From Marsupella aquatica (taxonomy: Eukaryota > Marchantiophyta): a DNA stretch of 64,000 nt. The notes under the pieces were generated by a model. It did no database searches. It was not told the DNA's origin and saw only the letters and a program-made list of their open reading frames with translations. The stretch is taken from the NCBI GenBank assembly GCA_973895155.1, contig OZ316892.1, positions 6,138,001-6,202,000 on the forward strand, in the 5' to 3' direction. A program made the translations under genes and the position numbers. Below are positions 45,536 to 57,800 of the stretch, in pieces (the stretch's first letter is position 1; the number at the start of each line of letters is the position of its first letter).

Positions 45536-46034
45536 TGATCGACTCCATGCTTCTTCTAAGAGTATATAGGCTATTCACCGAGTGGACATTCGGTAGTCCA
45601 CTCTGGAAGCATTTACTCACAATCATTCGACACACAAGCGACTGCGTTCTTGTGCAGTATAATAAGGTAGCAGTCCTACCGTAGGAGTCTACCTTAAGAG
45701 CTCAGCTTTTATCGTTCCGTGAACTATGGTGAACCACCATACAAGTACAGTAGCTTCTAGAAATTCACAAAATAATAAGCAGAAAGTCAATTGACTTGCA
45801 AGCTGCCCCATCCGCTTCGTCACCCTCATGGTTTGCAATCAGTGTGCCGCCATGCAAGGCCAACTTACTCTACATTGCGTCACGACGAGCTCAGTATGAT
45901 TGAATTTCTTTCCACTTGTTGTCAACTGCCTAGCTCACCAGATCTGCCTGGTTTTCTAGGATGGAGTCAGATTGAAGAAAGAAAAGTATATTTCATGCTA
46001 TTTATATATTACAATGTAAAAGAACAAAAACGCC
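45536..46034. other. no recognised gene
   Basis: A 91-codon plus frame (45791-46066) overlaps the next repeat and shows no features. Confidence 0.35.
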
Positions 46035-46165
46035 AACAAGGTCCCAAAGGCAAAGCAACCCCGTGAACTAGGGGAAAGGAAGGAAACAGACCAAGAGGTC
46101 CAACAAGCCAAGGAGTCTTCCCCAACCAAAATGCGAGCAAAAAACCAAAGATCCCACTAAGAGAC
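46035..46165 (-). mobile_element. LINE 3'-tail copy
   Basis: On the minus strand: GACTCCTTGGCTTGTTGGAC, ACGGGGTTGCTTTGCCTTTG, GGACC, then a tail TTACATTGTAATATATAAAT, as in the other family copies. Confidence 0.6.
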
Positions 46166-46399
46166 CCATAAGGAAGAAAGGAATATATATCATGCTATTC
46201 AAAGGAAGAAAGAAAGAGTATACGTATCACACAAAGAGCGAAAAGAGAACACTAATATGATCCAATGATCCGATGATCCCAAAAGCAGGAGAACAAATAA
46301 TGGGGAGAAAACAACGGGGAAACCAGGAGTGTTTCTGCTTTGCAATAAGCTTGTGATGCAAAGAGGATAGTCATATATATCACTTGCATGTATAAAGCC

Positions 46400-46855
46400 T
46401 CGGCCGGTCTTGGGAAAGGCTCATGTTCTTCTACTCCTTTTACGCGAAAAAGGTCAGCTGGCTTTGGACAAGTAGCGCAACTGGCTTGGGAAAGTCCCCA
46501 CTCTATCTTTCTGTATTCTTTAATACAAAATAATCTTATTACTACTGCATCCATAGGAGCGCCTCAACAGTTTTCTTCTACTCGTTTTCACTAGAAAAGG
46601 GAATCTACCTTTGGGCAAAGCAGTGCAACTGGCTGTAAGCTGCTGGGAAAATCCCCAGTTTCTAGTTTGTATTATTGTGATACAGTGCGGAGTATTACTG
46701 CAAGTATGGGAAATGTTCAGCATTTTTCTTTCACTCTCTGTTTTTAGAAAAGGGAAACTGCCTTTGGGCAAAGCAGGGCAACTGACGGTAAGAAGAGAAA
46801 ATCCTGAGGAAAATCCCCAGTTTACACTTTTGTACTTTTCATACAACTAGCCAGA
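46400..46855. repeat. imperfect tandem triplication, about 165-bp unit
   Basis: Three copies (near 46,430, 46,590 and 46,745) share aaaagggaa-like, ctttgggcaaagcagggcaa and aaatccccagttt blocks in the same order. The first is the most diverged. Confidence 0.7.
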
Positions 46856-47160
46856 TGACCCCTTCCTTGTACTTAAAATTAAAAGAAGAGAAATCTTGCA
46901 CAATAATATTTATATGCTATTTTGTTTAATCTTTGCCCCATCCTTGTTTTTTTGTTCATTCTCATTTCAGTTTTGTCTTTATTTCAAGTCAATTAATGCC
47001 ACTTTTGTCTATCCTCATTTAACATTTTTGATCTTAATGAACCTCATCATCAGTTTTGTCTCTATTGGGAGTTAAGGCTTCACTCTAGACTTCAGTTGGT
47101 GCTTTTATAGTAACATTCTTAGTGCACACACATTAAACCCAAGATCGTTTGGAGCAGAAA
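46856..47160. other. no recognised gene
   Basis: T-rich sequence with no supported feature. Confidence 0.4.
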
Positions 47161-47265
47161 CCATATTATTTGCAGGAGCAAACTATCTGGTGGGGGATTG
47201 AACTTGAGACCACTTGGTATCTGTCATCTACTCTTGATCAGTGTCCTCTTTCCTTCAAGACACTA
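47161..47265 (-). mobile_element. tRNA-like SINE fragment (possible)
   Basis: On the minus strand GACACTGATCAAGAGTAGAT resembles an A-box arm and GGTCTCAAGTTCAATCCCCC a B-box arm, correctly ordered and spaced. Flanks actatattattag and accatattatttg are similar, but not convincing as target duplications. Confidence 0.4.
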
Positions 47266-49117
47266 TATTATTAGTTTTCTTGAAGTTCTGGTGGCTATCA
47301 GAGCTACCATTTTTTGAAATTAATTCATAGACGTAGTAGCATTTAGTAGCAAAATTCCCCTCCTTAGACTCTTCTATACTGTTTGATCTACTGAATCTTG
47401 CACCAGATTTTAAAGAATCATCCGCATTTTGAGAATGCCAATCATTATACTGTTTTAGAACCTGTTGGAGATGGCTTTCAAATTCTCTCTTTGTTACACT
47501 TAGTAATGTTGTAGGTAAGATTTTGGCCAACCTCACCAAACAGAAAAAAACAATAGGCTTGCCTCCAGGAAATGGGGTGCCTGGGAGGAAGATGAGCACA
47601 TTGCATGAACCAGTATACCACTTGGGTGAACAGATTCCTTATTCCAGGAGTGGGAGCCAAGGCGTCAACACTTCTAAGGAGAGAGTTGCCCCACTTGGGT
47701 GAACACACTCCTCATTCCAGGAATACTATAACAACTGCATGACCAAATGTGTGCATTGAGCAGTTTGGCAGTTAGAAAATGCACTTGCAAGGAAAGTATA
47801 TACCATACTTATGACTTGGGTAACAATCTATGATTTTGAAAAGCTATTTTATCATGCTTCCCCACCTTTGCAGGTGGTCATAAAAATTTCCGCAGCCATG
47901 AATTTCTTGATCTACATTCCCGGGGCACCTAGCCAAAACTTCTTGTGTTTGCCACCTATTTCATCAGAAAATATGTTTTCAGGAGCATTTCACCTCATGT
48001 CAAATTTTCAGGCTGTTGTGTCTGGAATTCAAGTTCCTCCCAGTTTTCTGATACAGCATGCAGATTTTTCCAGCCGCGTTTCCAGCCTCCCATTTTTTGG
48101 AAGGTCCCCATGATTTTGCAAATGAGCACTGATTTCATTAATTAAGTTTTTTCCATGAACCTAATTACCACTATGGAATTTTCCGGCATGTCTGCGGCCA
48201 CAATCCCAGAAGTTAGCCAACCTCTGGGTTCACTCTACCTCAAAGGTCTGAGTCTTTGGGATTCTTTCTCCCAATAAGGCGCTTTAGGGGTTCTTTGGCA
48301 GTATAATTATATATAGATGTGAGTGCAGAAAAAGAAAGGAAGCCTGATGAGTGGAGTGGATGGCAATGGGATGGGGGACATGGGAAAAAGGAGCCACAAG
48401 CAAAGGCAACAAAAGCTTATAAAACTAGACATTAAAGTCAACCAGCATAGTCCTTTTTGTTATCCAAGTTGAGTAGAAGTACATTGCAGTACGGTAATGT
48501 ACTTCCTAACTGTAGTCAACAGTCCAACCTCAGAACATGGTGCAAGAAAAAGCACACTACTCTGTGTTTTCTATAATTTCTGTGCAGGTAGGTTACAGCA
48601 AAAGCCTTTTAGGAGTTGGGGGCACATGTGTAGAGTAAAGACCTAGAAATGGGGCATAACACTGTATCGAGGGTTTACAAATTTAGTTTGCTTAAAACCA
48701 AAGTCTTCCAATTTTGCAAAAAATACAAAAGCTTGACTCACTGTCCAGGAGTAACAAAAAAAGGCATGGTCCTCCCAAGAGGGGATTTGCCAAAATCAAT
48801 GCCCAAGGGCTGTTTGCCTGAAGTCTTCTTGTTTTGACAATCCTCAACATGTGAGGACCTTGGGGTGTTTCACTTCTATGAAAACAACACATCACATGCA
48901 ACAAAGCATAGAGTAATTTTGTGTGTTCTAAGGGAAGACTTTTAAATTTTTGTAAAAAATATTAGGGTATTTTTAATCCAATTTTGAGACTTATGAGAAT
49001 AAATATGACATTTTAAATCAAAATTTGAAATATTCTAAGGATATTCTAGATTAATAGAGGTAAACAATTAAGGAAAACCAACCCTTCAAAAACCTTGCAC
49101 GTGATTGGGGTGGGGGG
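47266..49117. other. no recognised gene; one unassigned minus-strand frame
   Basis: The minus frame 47599-47255 is hydrophilic (LQQVLKQYNDWHSQNADDSL) and stays open to a stop beside the SINE-like fragment. I do not recognise it. A short duplication (cacttgggtgaaca...attccagga) lies at 47,620-47,725. Confidence 0.35.
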
Positions 49118-49260
49118 CTTTAAATAGTTGAGCCATGACAGAAAATCTCCAACTTTGGTGCCAAGTACATTCTTTTCTCTACCTGCATAGCTTTAAATAG
49201 TTGAGCCATGACAGAAAATCTCCAACTTTGGTGTCAAGTACATTCTTTTCTCTACCTGTA
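49118..49260. repeat. 73-bp tandem duplication, nearly perfect
   Basis: ctttaaatagttgagccatg begins both copies, at 49118 and 49191. Within the 73 bp I see only one or two differences. Confidence 0.92.
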
Positions 49261-49577
49261 TTGTTCACCATAAGTAGTGTTATGCAAGAATTAGTGTTAG
49301 TACAAAATTAGTTTTTTAAAATAATATTATTCTAAAAACCAATTAAATTTAGTGTTACTTGGACTCAAAATTGTTTTTAGAATAATATTTTTCTTCCAAA
49401 TTGTTATATTTATAGTTAGAAATGGATGATATTGAGTTCAAAGTAAACACAAATTCTTGTGGAATTTTCAAAAGAGGTGTTTCATTTTGTTTTTCCACTC
49501 TTGAGACCACAATAACACTATTCATTGTGCAAAAATAATCTTAGCACAACATTAGTGTGACTAATACTAATTCAGAG
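49261..49577. other. no recognised gene
   Basis: AT-rich unique-looking sequence. Confidence 0.4.
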
Positions 49578-49736
49578 AAGACCCTGAACATTTAAAAAAA
49601 ATTATTTAAAGGGGAAATCCGTGAAACCCCACAGAAAGGGAAGAGTCAGTCACATTAGTTGAACCCAAGACATATCCGTCTCTACTCAAGTGAGCTACCA
49701 CAAAGTCATGCCTCTCTGGGCAAGACCCTGAACATT
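49578..49736 (-). mobile_element. tRNA-derived SINE with perfect 15-bp target duplication
   Basis: aagaccctgaacatt flanks the element at 49578-49592 and 49722-49736. The 129-bp body on the minus strand begins GCCCAGAGAGGCATGACTTT. It contains GTGGTAGCTCACTTGAGTAG (tRNA A-box arm) and CTTGGGTTCAACTAATG (B box about 30 bp later), and ends in an AATTTTTTTT tail. It is the better-preserved partner of the copy at 15045-15173. Confidence 0.88.
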
Positions 49737-49799
49737 AGTGCCCTAAAATTTGTGTTAGTCACACTAATTATAATGAACAGTGTAATGTATTTTTTGTCT

Positions 49800-50790
49800 T
49801 GAATTTTTTAGTTTTAAAATCCAGAGGCAAATGAAGCACACATAGGAAGGGCAGCAAAGAGGCAATGCCCGAGGGGGAAGCAAATGAAGACCAGGAAGGA
49901 CAAATTCAGCCAAAGAACGGTCAATACTAGGAGGACTGAGGGGTAGCAATAGACTCCATAGAAGGCCTGGGGCATTGAAAGGGCTTGGATTCAACAGGCA
50001 AGGTACTCCCTAGTGTGTTATCAATGCTCTTTGCCCAAATCTTTCCCTTAACAGTTTCTCCTGATGTACAATTTCCAAATAATTACCAATTTCTAGGAGA
50101 GGGCTTAAAGTTGTTCTTTGCTGCTCCAGCAAGCCAGCCACTTATGAATAGAGGTGGGTGAAATGACTGTGGAGGGAAATGCACCTCCTCAACAACCTTA
50201 AATCCCTGCAAGATCTTTCTCTTTGTAGATTTCTGAACTTTATGGAAAAGGTTGCCACTTAGACAAAGTGCAAGGGCATTTTGATATTTGTCCTCTACTT
50301 GTCTCTTGATAAAGAAATTAAGAAAAATCTGAACTTGCATGAAATTGTCTTTGAGTGCGAAGAAAGGGGAAACCTGATTAAAAATAGGAGGAGTGAGAAA
50401 TCTTTCAAGGATCCTTGTTACCAGGCTGGGCATTAGGGGCAATAATGGCCCCTGACCAAACTTGAACTAAAGCCCTCATTTTTTAGGCACTATAGCCCAC
50501 AAACACCCTGCAAAGGCCTTACAATATACAGCATGACCACCAGCACCACAATAAGCATAGGGCAACGTGGGCCCTGTGGGATATACTGCCTCCAAAATGA
50601 CGGCTTTAGCCCAATTTTGAGGGGACATTCTGGCCCGCAATGCCTGTAACCAGAATGATGATGGAAGTAAAGAACTGGAGTGAGTTTTGAAAATAAACCA
50701 AAGAAAGTATAAAGAAAGAAGACCACAATGCCCCCTAACTCCCAGCCCACCATGTGCAATGGACCACATAACAGCTCTTATACTAAACAA
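49800..50790 (-). pseudogene. degenerate LINE ORF2 C-terminal remnant (possible)
   Basis: On the minus strand WSIAHGGLGVRGH, then LLSLYFLWFIFK and LQALRARM, resembles the segment after the reverse transcriptase in plant LINEs (GGLGV..L...N.ALL.KW.WR). A second frame at 50442-50083 follows with AKNNFKPSPRNW at its end. Weak similarity to the LINE tail family then appears at 49,990-49,810. Stops and shifts abound. The assignment rests on one short motif. Confidence 0.35.
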
Positions 50791-51231
50791 AGGTTACTGA
50801 TGGTGACCATTTCTACTCTATGTAGCTATTCTCATAATTTCTGCCCAGAAAAGTATACTTGGGTAACCTTTTTGCTGGAAAACAATTACCCGGGGGTCTT
50901 GCTTCTGCTAAAACAATACATCATACACAACTAAGCATAGGGTCATTTTATTGGATCCAAGGAAATACATTAAAAAAAACTTGTTTCAGAATAGTAGGGT
51001 CTTTGAATTGGAATATTGGCCATTAGAAGAAAGACATGGGTTTTAAACCCAATATAAGAATATTACAAAAATAGAGGTAAAACGATTGCAAATTTTCATT
51101 AAGTTTTAGGGTGTGGAGACCAGTTTTATTGATAAGGGCCAACCAAAGTACAATAGAGTAAATGCAAAAGAGGTCCAGAGACTGCAAGTATGGAAGACAA
51201 AAGAAGAGGATAAATGTAAAGTAAAAACTAA
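50791..51231. other. no recognised gene
   Basis: Nothing supported between the LINE remnant and the minisatellite. Confidence 0.4.
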
Positions 51232-51790
51232 GCAAATGATGGGTGGAAAATACACCACTCCATTAGTGCGATCTACAATGCCCACAGAGATCGAGAGAGA
51301 ATCCATGACAACCACTACACACAAAAGAAGAGAGCAAATGCAAACTCCAAAGTAAGCAAATGATGAGTGTAAAAATGCACCACTCCTAATATGCGATTCT
51401 TCACTGGTCACCACTACACACAATAGAAGAGGGCAAATGCAAAGTCCAAAGTAAGCAAATGAGGGGTGTAAAATGCACCACTCCAATAGTGCGATTCTTC
51501 ACTGGTCAACCACTACACACAAAAGAAGAGGGCAAATGCAAAGTCCAAAGTAAGCAAACGATGGGTGTAAAATACACCACTGCAACAGTGCGATTCTTGA
51601 ATGGTCCACACTCCACACAGAACAAGAGAGCAAATGCAAAGTTCAAAGTAAGCACCTGATGGGTGTAAAATACACCAGTCCAATAGTGCGATTCTTTAAT
51701 GGTCAACCACTACACACAAAAGAAGGGAGCACATGCGAAGTCAAGTCCAAAGTGAGCAAATGCAAAGTCCAAAGTCCAAATAAAAACACA
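51232..51790. repeat. minisatellite, about 99-bp unit, five copies
   Basis: gcaaatgatgggtgtaaaat starts copies at 51232, 51356, 51455, 51554 and 51652. The last four spacings are 99, 99 and 98 bp; the first unit is 124 bp. Each copy has ccaatagtgcgattctt and accactacacacaaaagaag blocks. The 99-bp unit keeps frames open, so the ORFs here are artefacts. Confidence 0.9.
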
Positions 51791-51824
51791 CCACTTCAAT
51801 TATATCACACTGCCAAAAAGACAG

Positions 51825-51965
51825 GATCACCAAACCTGGAGACATGATCCCAAAGGCAAAAAAATGATCCCAAAGGCAAAAGAACCCAATTAAGGGGGGA
51901 GGGGGGGAAGGGAAAGACTCCAGGAAGACCAAAGAGGCCCAACAAGTGATACAGTATCCCACAAA
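51825..51965 (-). mobile_element. LINE 3'-tail copy
   Basis: Minus strand: TTGTTGGGCCTCTTTGGTCT, TTAATTGGGTTCTTTTGCC and GGGATCATGTCTCCAGGTTT. A short internal duplication repeats gatcccaaaggcaaaa. It matches the 38.7- and 31.9-kb copies best. Confidence 0.65.
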
Positions 51966-52580
51966 AACAAGAAACAAAAAACAAAGAATCAAACAACAAA
52001 CTAAACGCTCTCCTTAATGGTTCCATTCCTTCAATAATGGTCCACACTTACAACAGTGGTGATCCTAACTCCTAACTACAGTAAGTGTGCAAGGGTTCGA
52101 ATCAGGATGCAAAACAAAGGAAGAGTGAGAAAGAGTCTGAGAGTCGAGAGTAAGGCAGCATCCATGGCGTTTGGAACTTTCGATAGTTGCGTGCTCTTTT
52201 TGTGTGGGGGCTGATGAGGCAGCAGGATGAGCGGATTGGAGAGGTGGGCAGCCACGCGGGCCTCGTGGACAGTGCCTGAGCTTGAGGTGAGAGTCGGGTG
52301 TGGAGGAGTAGGCATGGAGGCAGGCAGGGAGAGTGAGTGAGGAGGAAGAAAGGACCCAAGGAAGGAAGGAGGAGGAGGTGGTGGGGGAGTCGAGAGAGAA
52401 AATATACCAAAAGAAATTGTTGATTGGGGAGAAGGAGGGGAATGAATGCGTGGAGAGATGCGGTGGAAGAGAAGTAGTCTGTAGCGGATCCAGTCAAGGA
52501 AAGCAGCAGGATCCGTTCTTGTTGTGCAACTGGGACTCGAGGCCCTGATTTAGTGCGAAGCAAGCAAGCGAGCCTGCGCC
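51966..52580. promoter_or_regulatory. upstream region of the MsrA gene
   Basis: A purine-rich stretch (ggaaggaaggaggaggagg) lies at 52,330-52,440. A tRNA-B-box-like word gggttcgaatcagg sits at 52,093 without a convincing A box. The ATG at 52,581 is preceded by a mixed-composition leader. No TATA box was assigned. Confidence 0.35.
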
Positions 52581-54811
52581 ATGTCGTCGCTGCATGCTGT
52601 GGGAGGGTTGCTGTTGTTGCATCAGGTTACCGCCCCTTCTGTCGTATGCCCCTACCTTGCTCCTTCCGTTTCTCGTGCTTGTTGCAGTACAACAACAACA
52701 GTGTCTGCTTGTTCTGTAGTTCCTCAATTCGCTGGCTTGAGGAGAGTCAACAAATCTGCCGCTTCCTCCATTTCTTCTCTGAAATCCTTCTCCTCCAGGT
52801 CCCTTGTGTCGTCGTCTCGTCCTGAGAAAGCAGCAATCATGCCCAAGAGCAGCTGGCTGAGCAAATTGGGGTTTGGGGGCAACACTCGTGCGGCACAAAC
52901 TGATCCGTATAACAGTCCTGCGCTTGGGCCTGACGATGACAAACCGGGGCCAGGGCTGCAGTTCGCTACATTCGGGGCTGGCTGCTTCTGGGGTCCGGAG
53001 CTGGCGTTCCAGAGAGTGCCAGGGGTTAGCAAGACGGAGGTAGGCTACAGCCATGGGCAGCTGCACAATCCCACTTATGCGGATGTCTGTGAAGGCGACA
53101 CAGGGCATGCAGAGGTCGTCAGGGTTCAATATGATCCCAATCTGTGCACTTACGATAGTTTGCTGGACACCTTCTGGGTTCGCCATGATCCCACCACTGT
53201 GAATCGCCAGGTGAGAAAAACTTCTGTCATCCTCCTTGTTCGTTGGGTTTCATTTCTCTTTTACGTGATGGTCAGATTTCCTCTTTTTCAAGCGTTTGTT
53301 ATCCAACGTTTGTCGCAGCTTCAACTGGTAGCGAGTCCTGCCTTTCATTCATACAGCTAAAACAGGGGATTAGAGATTCCGAGAGAACTAGGAAGGTTGT
53401 GTGGTAGGTTCCGGGGCGGGGGGTGGTGTTGCTGCAAGGGTTCCTCTGGTGATTTTTATGGGCCTGTGAAAACGGCGCGGGAGAATTTGAGAGCGAGGGA
53501 TCAAAACGATTGTTTCATTTTCGCTTCATCTGATGGGGAAGGAATTGAATGAACTTCTGAAAGTTATGCAGAGAATAAGATTGCTCTTAGTCAGAGCCTC
53601 AGTCATGGTCGATTGCCATAGCAGTTTTCTTGTTCTCTACCGTTGGAAATGGACTGAGCTAGTCGTCCCACAAGAAATCGTACAGGTTACCACTTCGCTG
53701 AGTGGGATACCCGAGAAATTCGGGTATAACGTGGGATGGCGACACGAGAAGAAGGCTGTTCGAAGTCATTTTGTAGCGTCAGTTTGTACCTTGTGGTCAT
53801 TGTTTTTTTGGTTCTGTTTTCCTTCCTTTTCTTTTCCCTTCGCGTCTTTCGTTCGGAGGTGGCGGAGCTATGTATCGCACATGAGATTTTAGGGGAGAAA
53901 AAGGAGGTCTGTCAGGCTGCAGCACTTTCAAAGCTCGATGCGAGAAAGTTTACACCCTGAATGGAGAGATAAAAACTTGAATGCAGAGATTTATAATCTG
54001 AATGTTAGGGGAAACGAAGGAACGCAACGGACGCAATTTGTTCCTAGTACTACCGTGACAACTATATCGTTACCGAACACTCAGCGCCCCACGGGGCAAA
54101 ACAAGCCTTGTGACTTACAAATGATTCGAGAGGGTAAGGTGGGCAGCAGGATTGCAGGGTTGGGATTCCCAGTCCCTGTTCTGTTAGGAAGTGAGCCACG
54201 TCGTTATTTGGGCCGAGAACTCGTCTCCTATTGTTTGCATTACTATCGTTTGGATTGTTCTTAAATAATGTCAGCTGCTGAAGTTGTTGCACGCAACAGT
54301 TCGAGTTGTCTGTCCATGAATTGCGCGCTAGATGGGTCGTTCTAGCTGACTTTAGGTTGGGGTACGATGCTCGACGTCTGAGGAGAACTGGTTCAGTCAG
54401 TGACAGTCTTTTGCGCCCTGCATCTTACATGAATCGCCAGGTTTGACCTTTCGCGAGGTGCTGAGGTTGATTATGATTTGCTTGAAGGATTGAGGAGCAA
54501 TTTATCATATGAAGCCTATAGGTTTTAACAATGACCCGGTGTTTTGTGGATATGCACAGGGAGGCGATATCGGCACCCAGTACAGGTCAGGAATTTATTA
54601 CTTCACTCCTGAGCAGGAGAAAGCCGCAAGAGATTCACTCCAGGTACATCAAGCTAAGATTAATAAGAAAATAGTGACAGAGATTTTGCCTGCTAAGAAA
54701 TTCTATAGAGCGGAAGAGTATCATCAACAGTACTTGTCTAAAGGAGGTAGATTTGGCTTCAGGCAGTCGGCTGAAAAGGGATGCAAAGATCCCATCAGGT
54801 GCTATGGCTAA
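52581..54811 (+). CDS. msrA: peptide methionine sulfoxide reductase A
   Basis: Complete 2-exon gene, 293 aa: 52581-53210 and 54560-54811, with one 1,349-bp GT-AG intron in phase 0 (..TVNRQ / [10 protein letters not shown]..). It reduces the S-epimer of methionine sulfoxide in proteins or free form. The catalytic motif [12 protein letters not shown] places the nucleophile at C135. [12 protein letters not shown] and [12 protein letters not shown] are family blocks. The two C-terminal cysteines C285 and C291 ([10 protein letters not shown]) act as resolving residues. Residues 1 to about 85 are Ser/Ala/Arg-rich with almost no acids, suggesting a plastid or mitochondrial transit peptide. A second in-frame ATG (M87, [10 protein letters not shown]) would give a cytosolic form near the length of plant cytosolic MsrA. 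Confidence 0.95.
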
Positions 54812-57800
54812 CTCTACTTTAGCAAGTTCTTGATTGTGTGGATCCACCCATCGGAGCAGTACATTTGACTCCCTGATTCCTGCTCGGTATTCGGTGCAGC
54901 TTTCCCTGCATACTAAGTAGCCACATTACAGCAGAATGTACCGTGTTAGTTTGTCGGTATATGAGTGATGTATTGATGGGCAGCTTATCAATAGAAAGCT
55001 GAAAGGCATAGTCTGTCCATAATTGAGAATGCAAGTCACCATGAGCGGTGCAGGTTCCGTAGACACCACTCGCTCTGCTCCTTGCCATGGTGGATGTATT
55101 TATACTGGTCAAATAAACCTGATGTGATTTTATTCACCTCAAAGATTGAATCTCCTTTGTGTCGGCTTTGGCTTCCTGCATACTGTTCAGATACTTCTCG
55201 AGAATTTATATATTGAAACAATCTTGAAGCATCCCCCGCTTGGATTAATGAAGTGTGAACTACTGATTCATGTGTGAATTTTCATTGGGCGTGTTCGTCA
55301 GATTTTCGTGTGAGATTGTTGTTCAGAGGGACTTGTAACGTTCCCAGGCTGTGGTTGTTTGGCTCATGTCTAGTCAGAAAATTCGTCAGAACGGAGGAGG
55401 AAGGGGTTTGTGCATCACTTATGGAATGAAAGATGGTCCTAAGAAATTTGTCCTAATTGCTTTCATCGACGACATCTATGACGAGCCTAAGAAAATTTGT
55501 CATATCACTCTTTCATCGACGACATTTATCACGATGGCAGGCAAATTTGTCAGCTGCCCACAATTAAAACCCGAAACTCTTTCTCTGTGAGATATTCGTC
55601 TTCTGCCCTTTGAAATAGTAAGACCCTGATCATCTATCAGTAGGTTCCGACCTTGGTATAGAAGAAAGATCTTTTCTTCTCCCAGGAACGATATGAGCCT
55701 ATCCTTGAGTACCTAGGTCCCTTTGAAAACAATATAAGACCAGTTTCCTCCATGTCTCGGTCTAGCACTCAAGAAGAATATAGTTATTTGTGACAGTGCT
55801 TTCGCATACCTCAATCTTTGATTTATCAATCTTGCCAAATTACATTGAGACATGCACAGATAGAAGTAGCACCAACTGATTGAAATTTGAGTTGAATTAA
55901 CTCAAATTGGGAATCAGTTTTGGGGCTAAAGAAGCCAAGGCAACTTCTAGTCTAATCGGCTTAAATCTAGTATCTACTGCGTAGGAAGTCAGTAGTCTGC
56001 CAATGTTCTTCTCCATTAATTTCTCGGGGCGTTGCCAGATGACGTTTGCAGTATTCGAGGCAAAATGAGCTTTCAGGTGAGGGTTCAATCCTGCCTTATA
56101 TGTGCCCGTCACTTTTCTAGGCCAGGCTGTGACATCTACGGCTGCAAATGCCTCGCCTCAGTCGACGTTGTGCAAATGCATGATCTCCAAGTTGAACATA
56201 GAGCCGCAACATTCCAGTGCTTCTCTAATGTCTTCGGTGCTACGATGGTAACGGAAATATTGAAAGTATCATATTTCTGTTCCTTCATGAGTTCCTGATA
56301 AAGGCAGAGAAGTCACTTCTCGGTCAAGATAAGTGTTCAACAGCTGAATCACATACAGAGAGTGAAGGAATACCACGAGATTTGAGAACATTTGGTCAGA
56401 CTCCGTTTTGATGGAGGCTTGAAGACTCACTCCAAGATATTACAGACTTTTCCAATTGACCAAAACTGTACCCAAATGCAGAGGAATGTAGGATGTGCAT
56501 AAAAGTGTCTTTGCTTACCTCTGCAACAAGAGTAATTGAGATTTATGAAGGTCTCATTGAACATTGTAACCTTGTAACCAATATCGTTGTCAACCACATT
56601 TGGCTCAGAGGTCTCACTCCAATTGAATGAGAGGAACAACAACCCTCTGAGACCAGCTCGGCTGCTCTAGCTTGAAAAAAACTCTGCAGGTCTAAGGAAG
56701 CCTGCTGCTGATAAGATATGGAAACGGCTGACCCCGAATGCTAATACCATACTATGCCTTATGTGCATGATATTCCTCGTCAAGAATGTCATCAAGGATC
56801 TGCAACCATAATATGCCTTTCTTATATGCAATGGATTCCTAGCCAAGAATGTCATCAGGGATCCCACGACTCTTTGAAATGCACTCCAACTTCCAACCAT
56901 GAGAATGGAATCGGCATTTTGATTCATAGACTAGCTGCACGGATGGAAGAACAGAACAGACTACCACTATTGAACGACATCCACTGAATTTTACCTTTTC
57001 TGTAAGTTTCTATTGTTATGAAGCAACTCGTCCCTGCCTCTGGGAAAGATCGTTTCGAATCTCCTTCCATTCCATTGTCCAGGATCGAGATGATGAAGAA
57101 TAATTTGACGTCATCAATGAATCTAACTAAATAATTGTGATCGAAAAGTTACTCTCCGGGCCTACGGGCTAGAGTGTGTGGGCGGAAAAAGGTTATCAAG
57201 GGCAAGTGACTGTAGAACATTTGAACATGAACGGGGCAACAGACTTCACTGTAAACTGACAAGTAAGGAATCTGTTTTTCCACAAGGCCCTTTTTGTCCT
57301 CACCTCTATTATTTGATGTTCAAAGAGCATTTTCCATAAACCTAAGTGCTGGAGCTAGTGTGCAATATTGAAAAGGCACTCAGGCGTGGCTATTGTGAAT
57401 AATTATGGATGACGTACCTTGGACTAGACGACTGAATGGAGAACATGCATAGACAAAGAAAGACTCTGCTGGCAACAAATTACTTGACTGCAGAAGCAAC
57501 ATAATTGTTGGCATTTGGAGCTATATTTATGATCATCCCGAAAGACTGGAAATAACTGAGGGTAGCTTGAAGGAATTAAAAAACCTTCCACCAGGAGAGA
57601 AATCATTTCTTTTTAGAGTCAAACACCAAGAAGCCACGAACACCTTCAAGTACAATTCACAACTAAGCCTTCAAGTTGTCTTCCTTGCAAAGTAGCGCCT
57701 TCCGAGTATTTGTAACTGATATACACAAAAGTACGTATCTATGAGAGAGCTATTTGTTTCCAGCATCCCCGCTTATAGAGCTGGTAGTACCTTCGCTGTC

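Noticed and set aside
51113-51847. Several 62-80-codon plus-strand and 126-codon minus-strand frames
   Set aside because: They are products of the 99-bp minisatellite, whose period is divisible by three.
56075-56095. tRNA B-box-like gggttcaatcctg
   Set aside because: No matching A box or stem structure at the right distance; not a tRNA or SINE.
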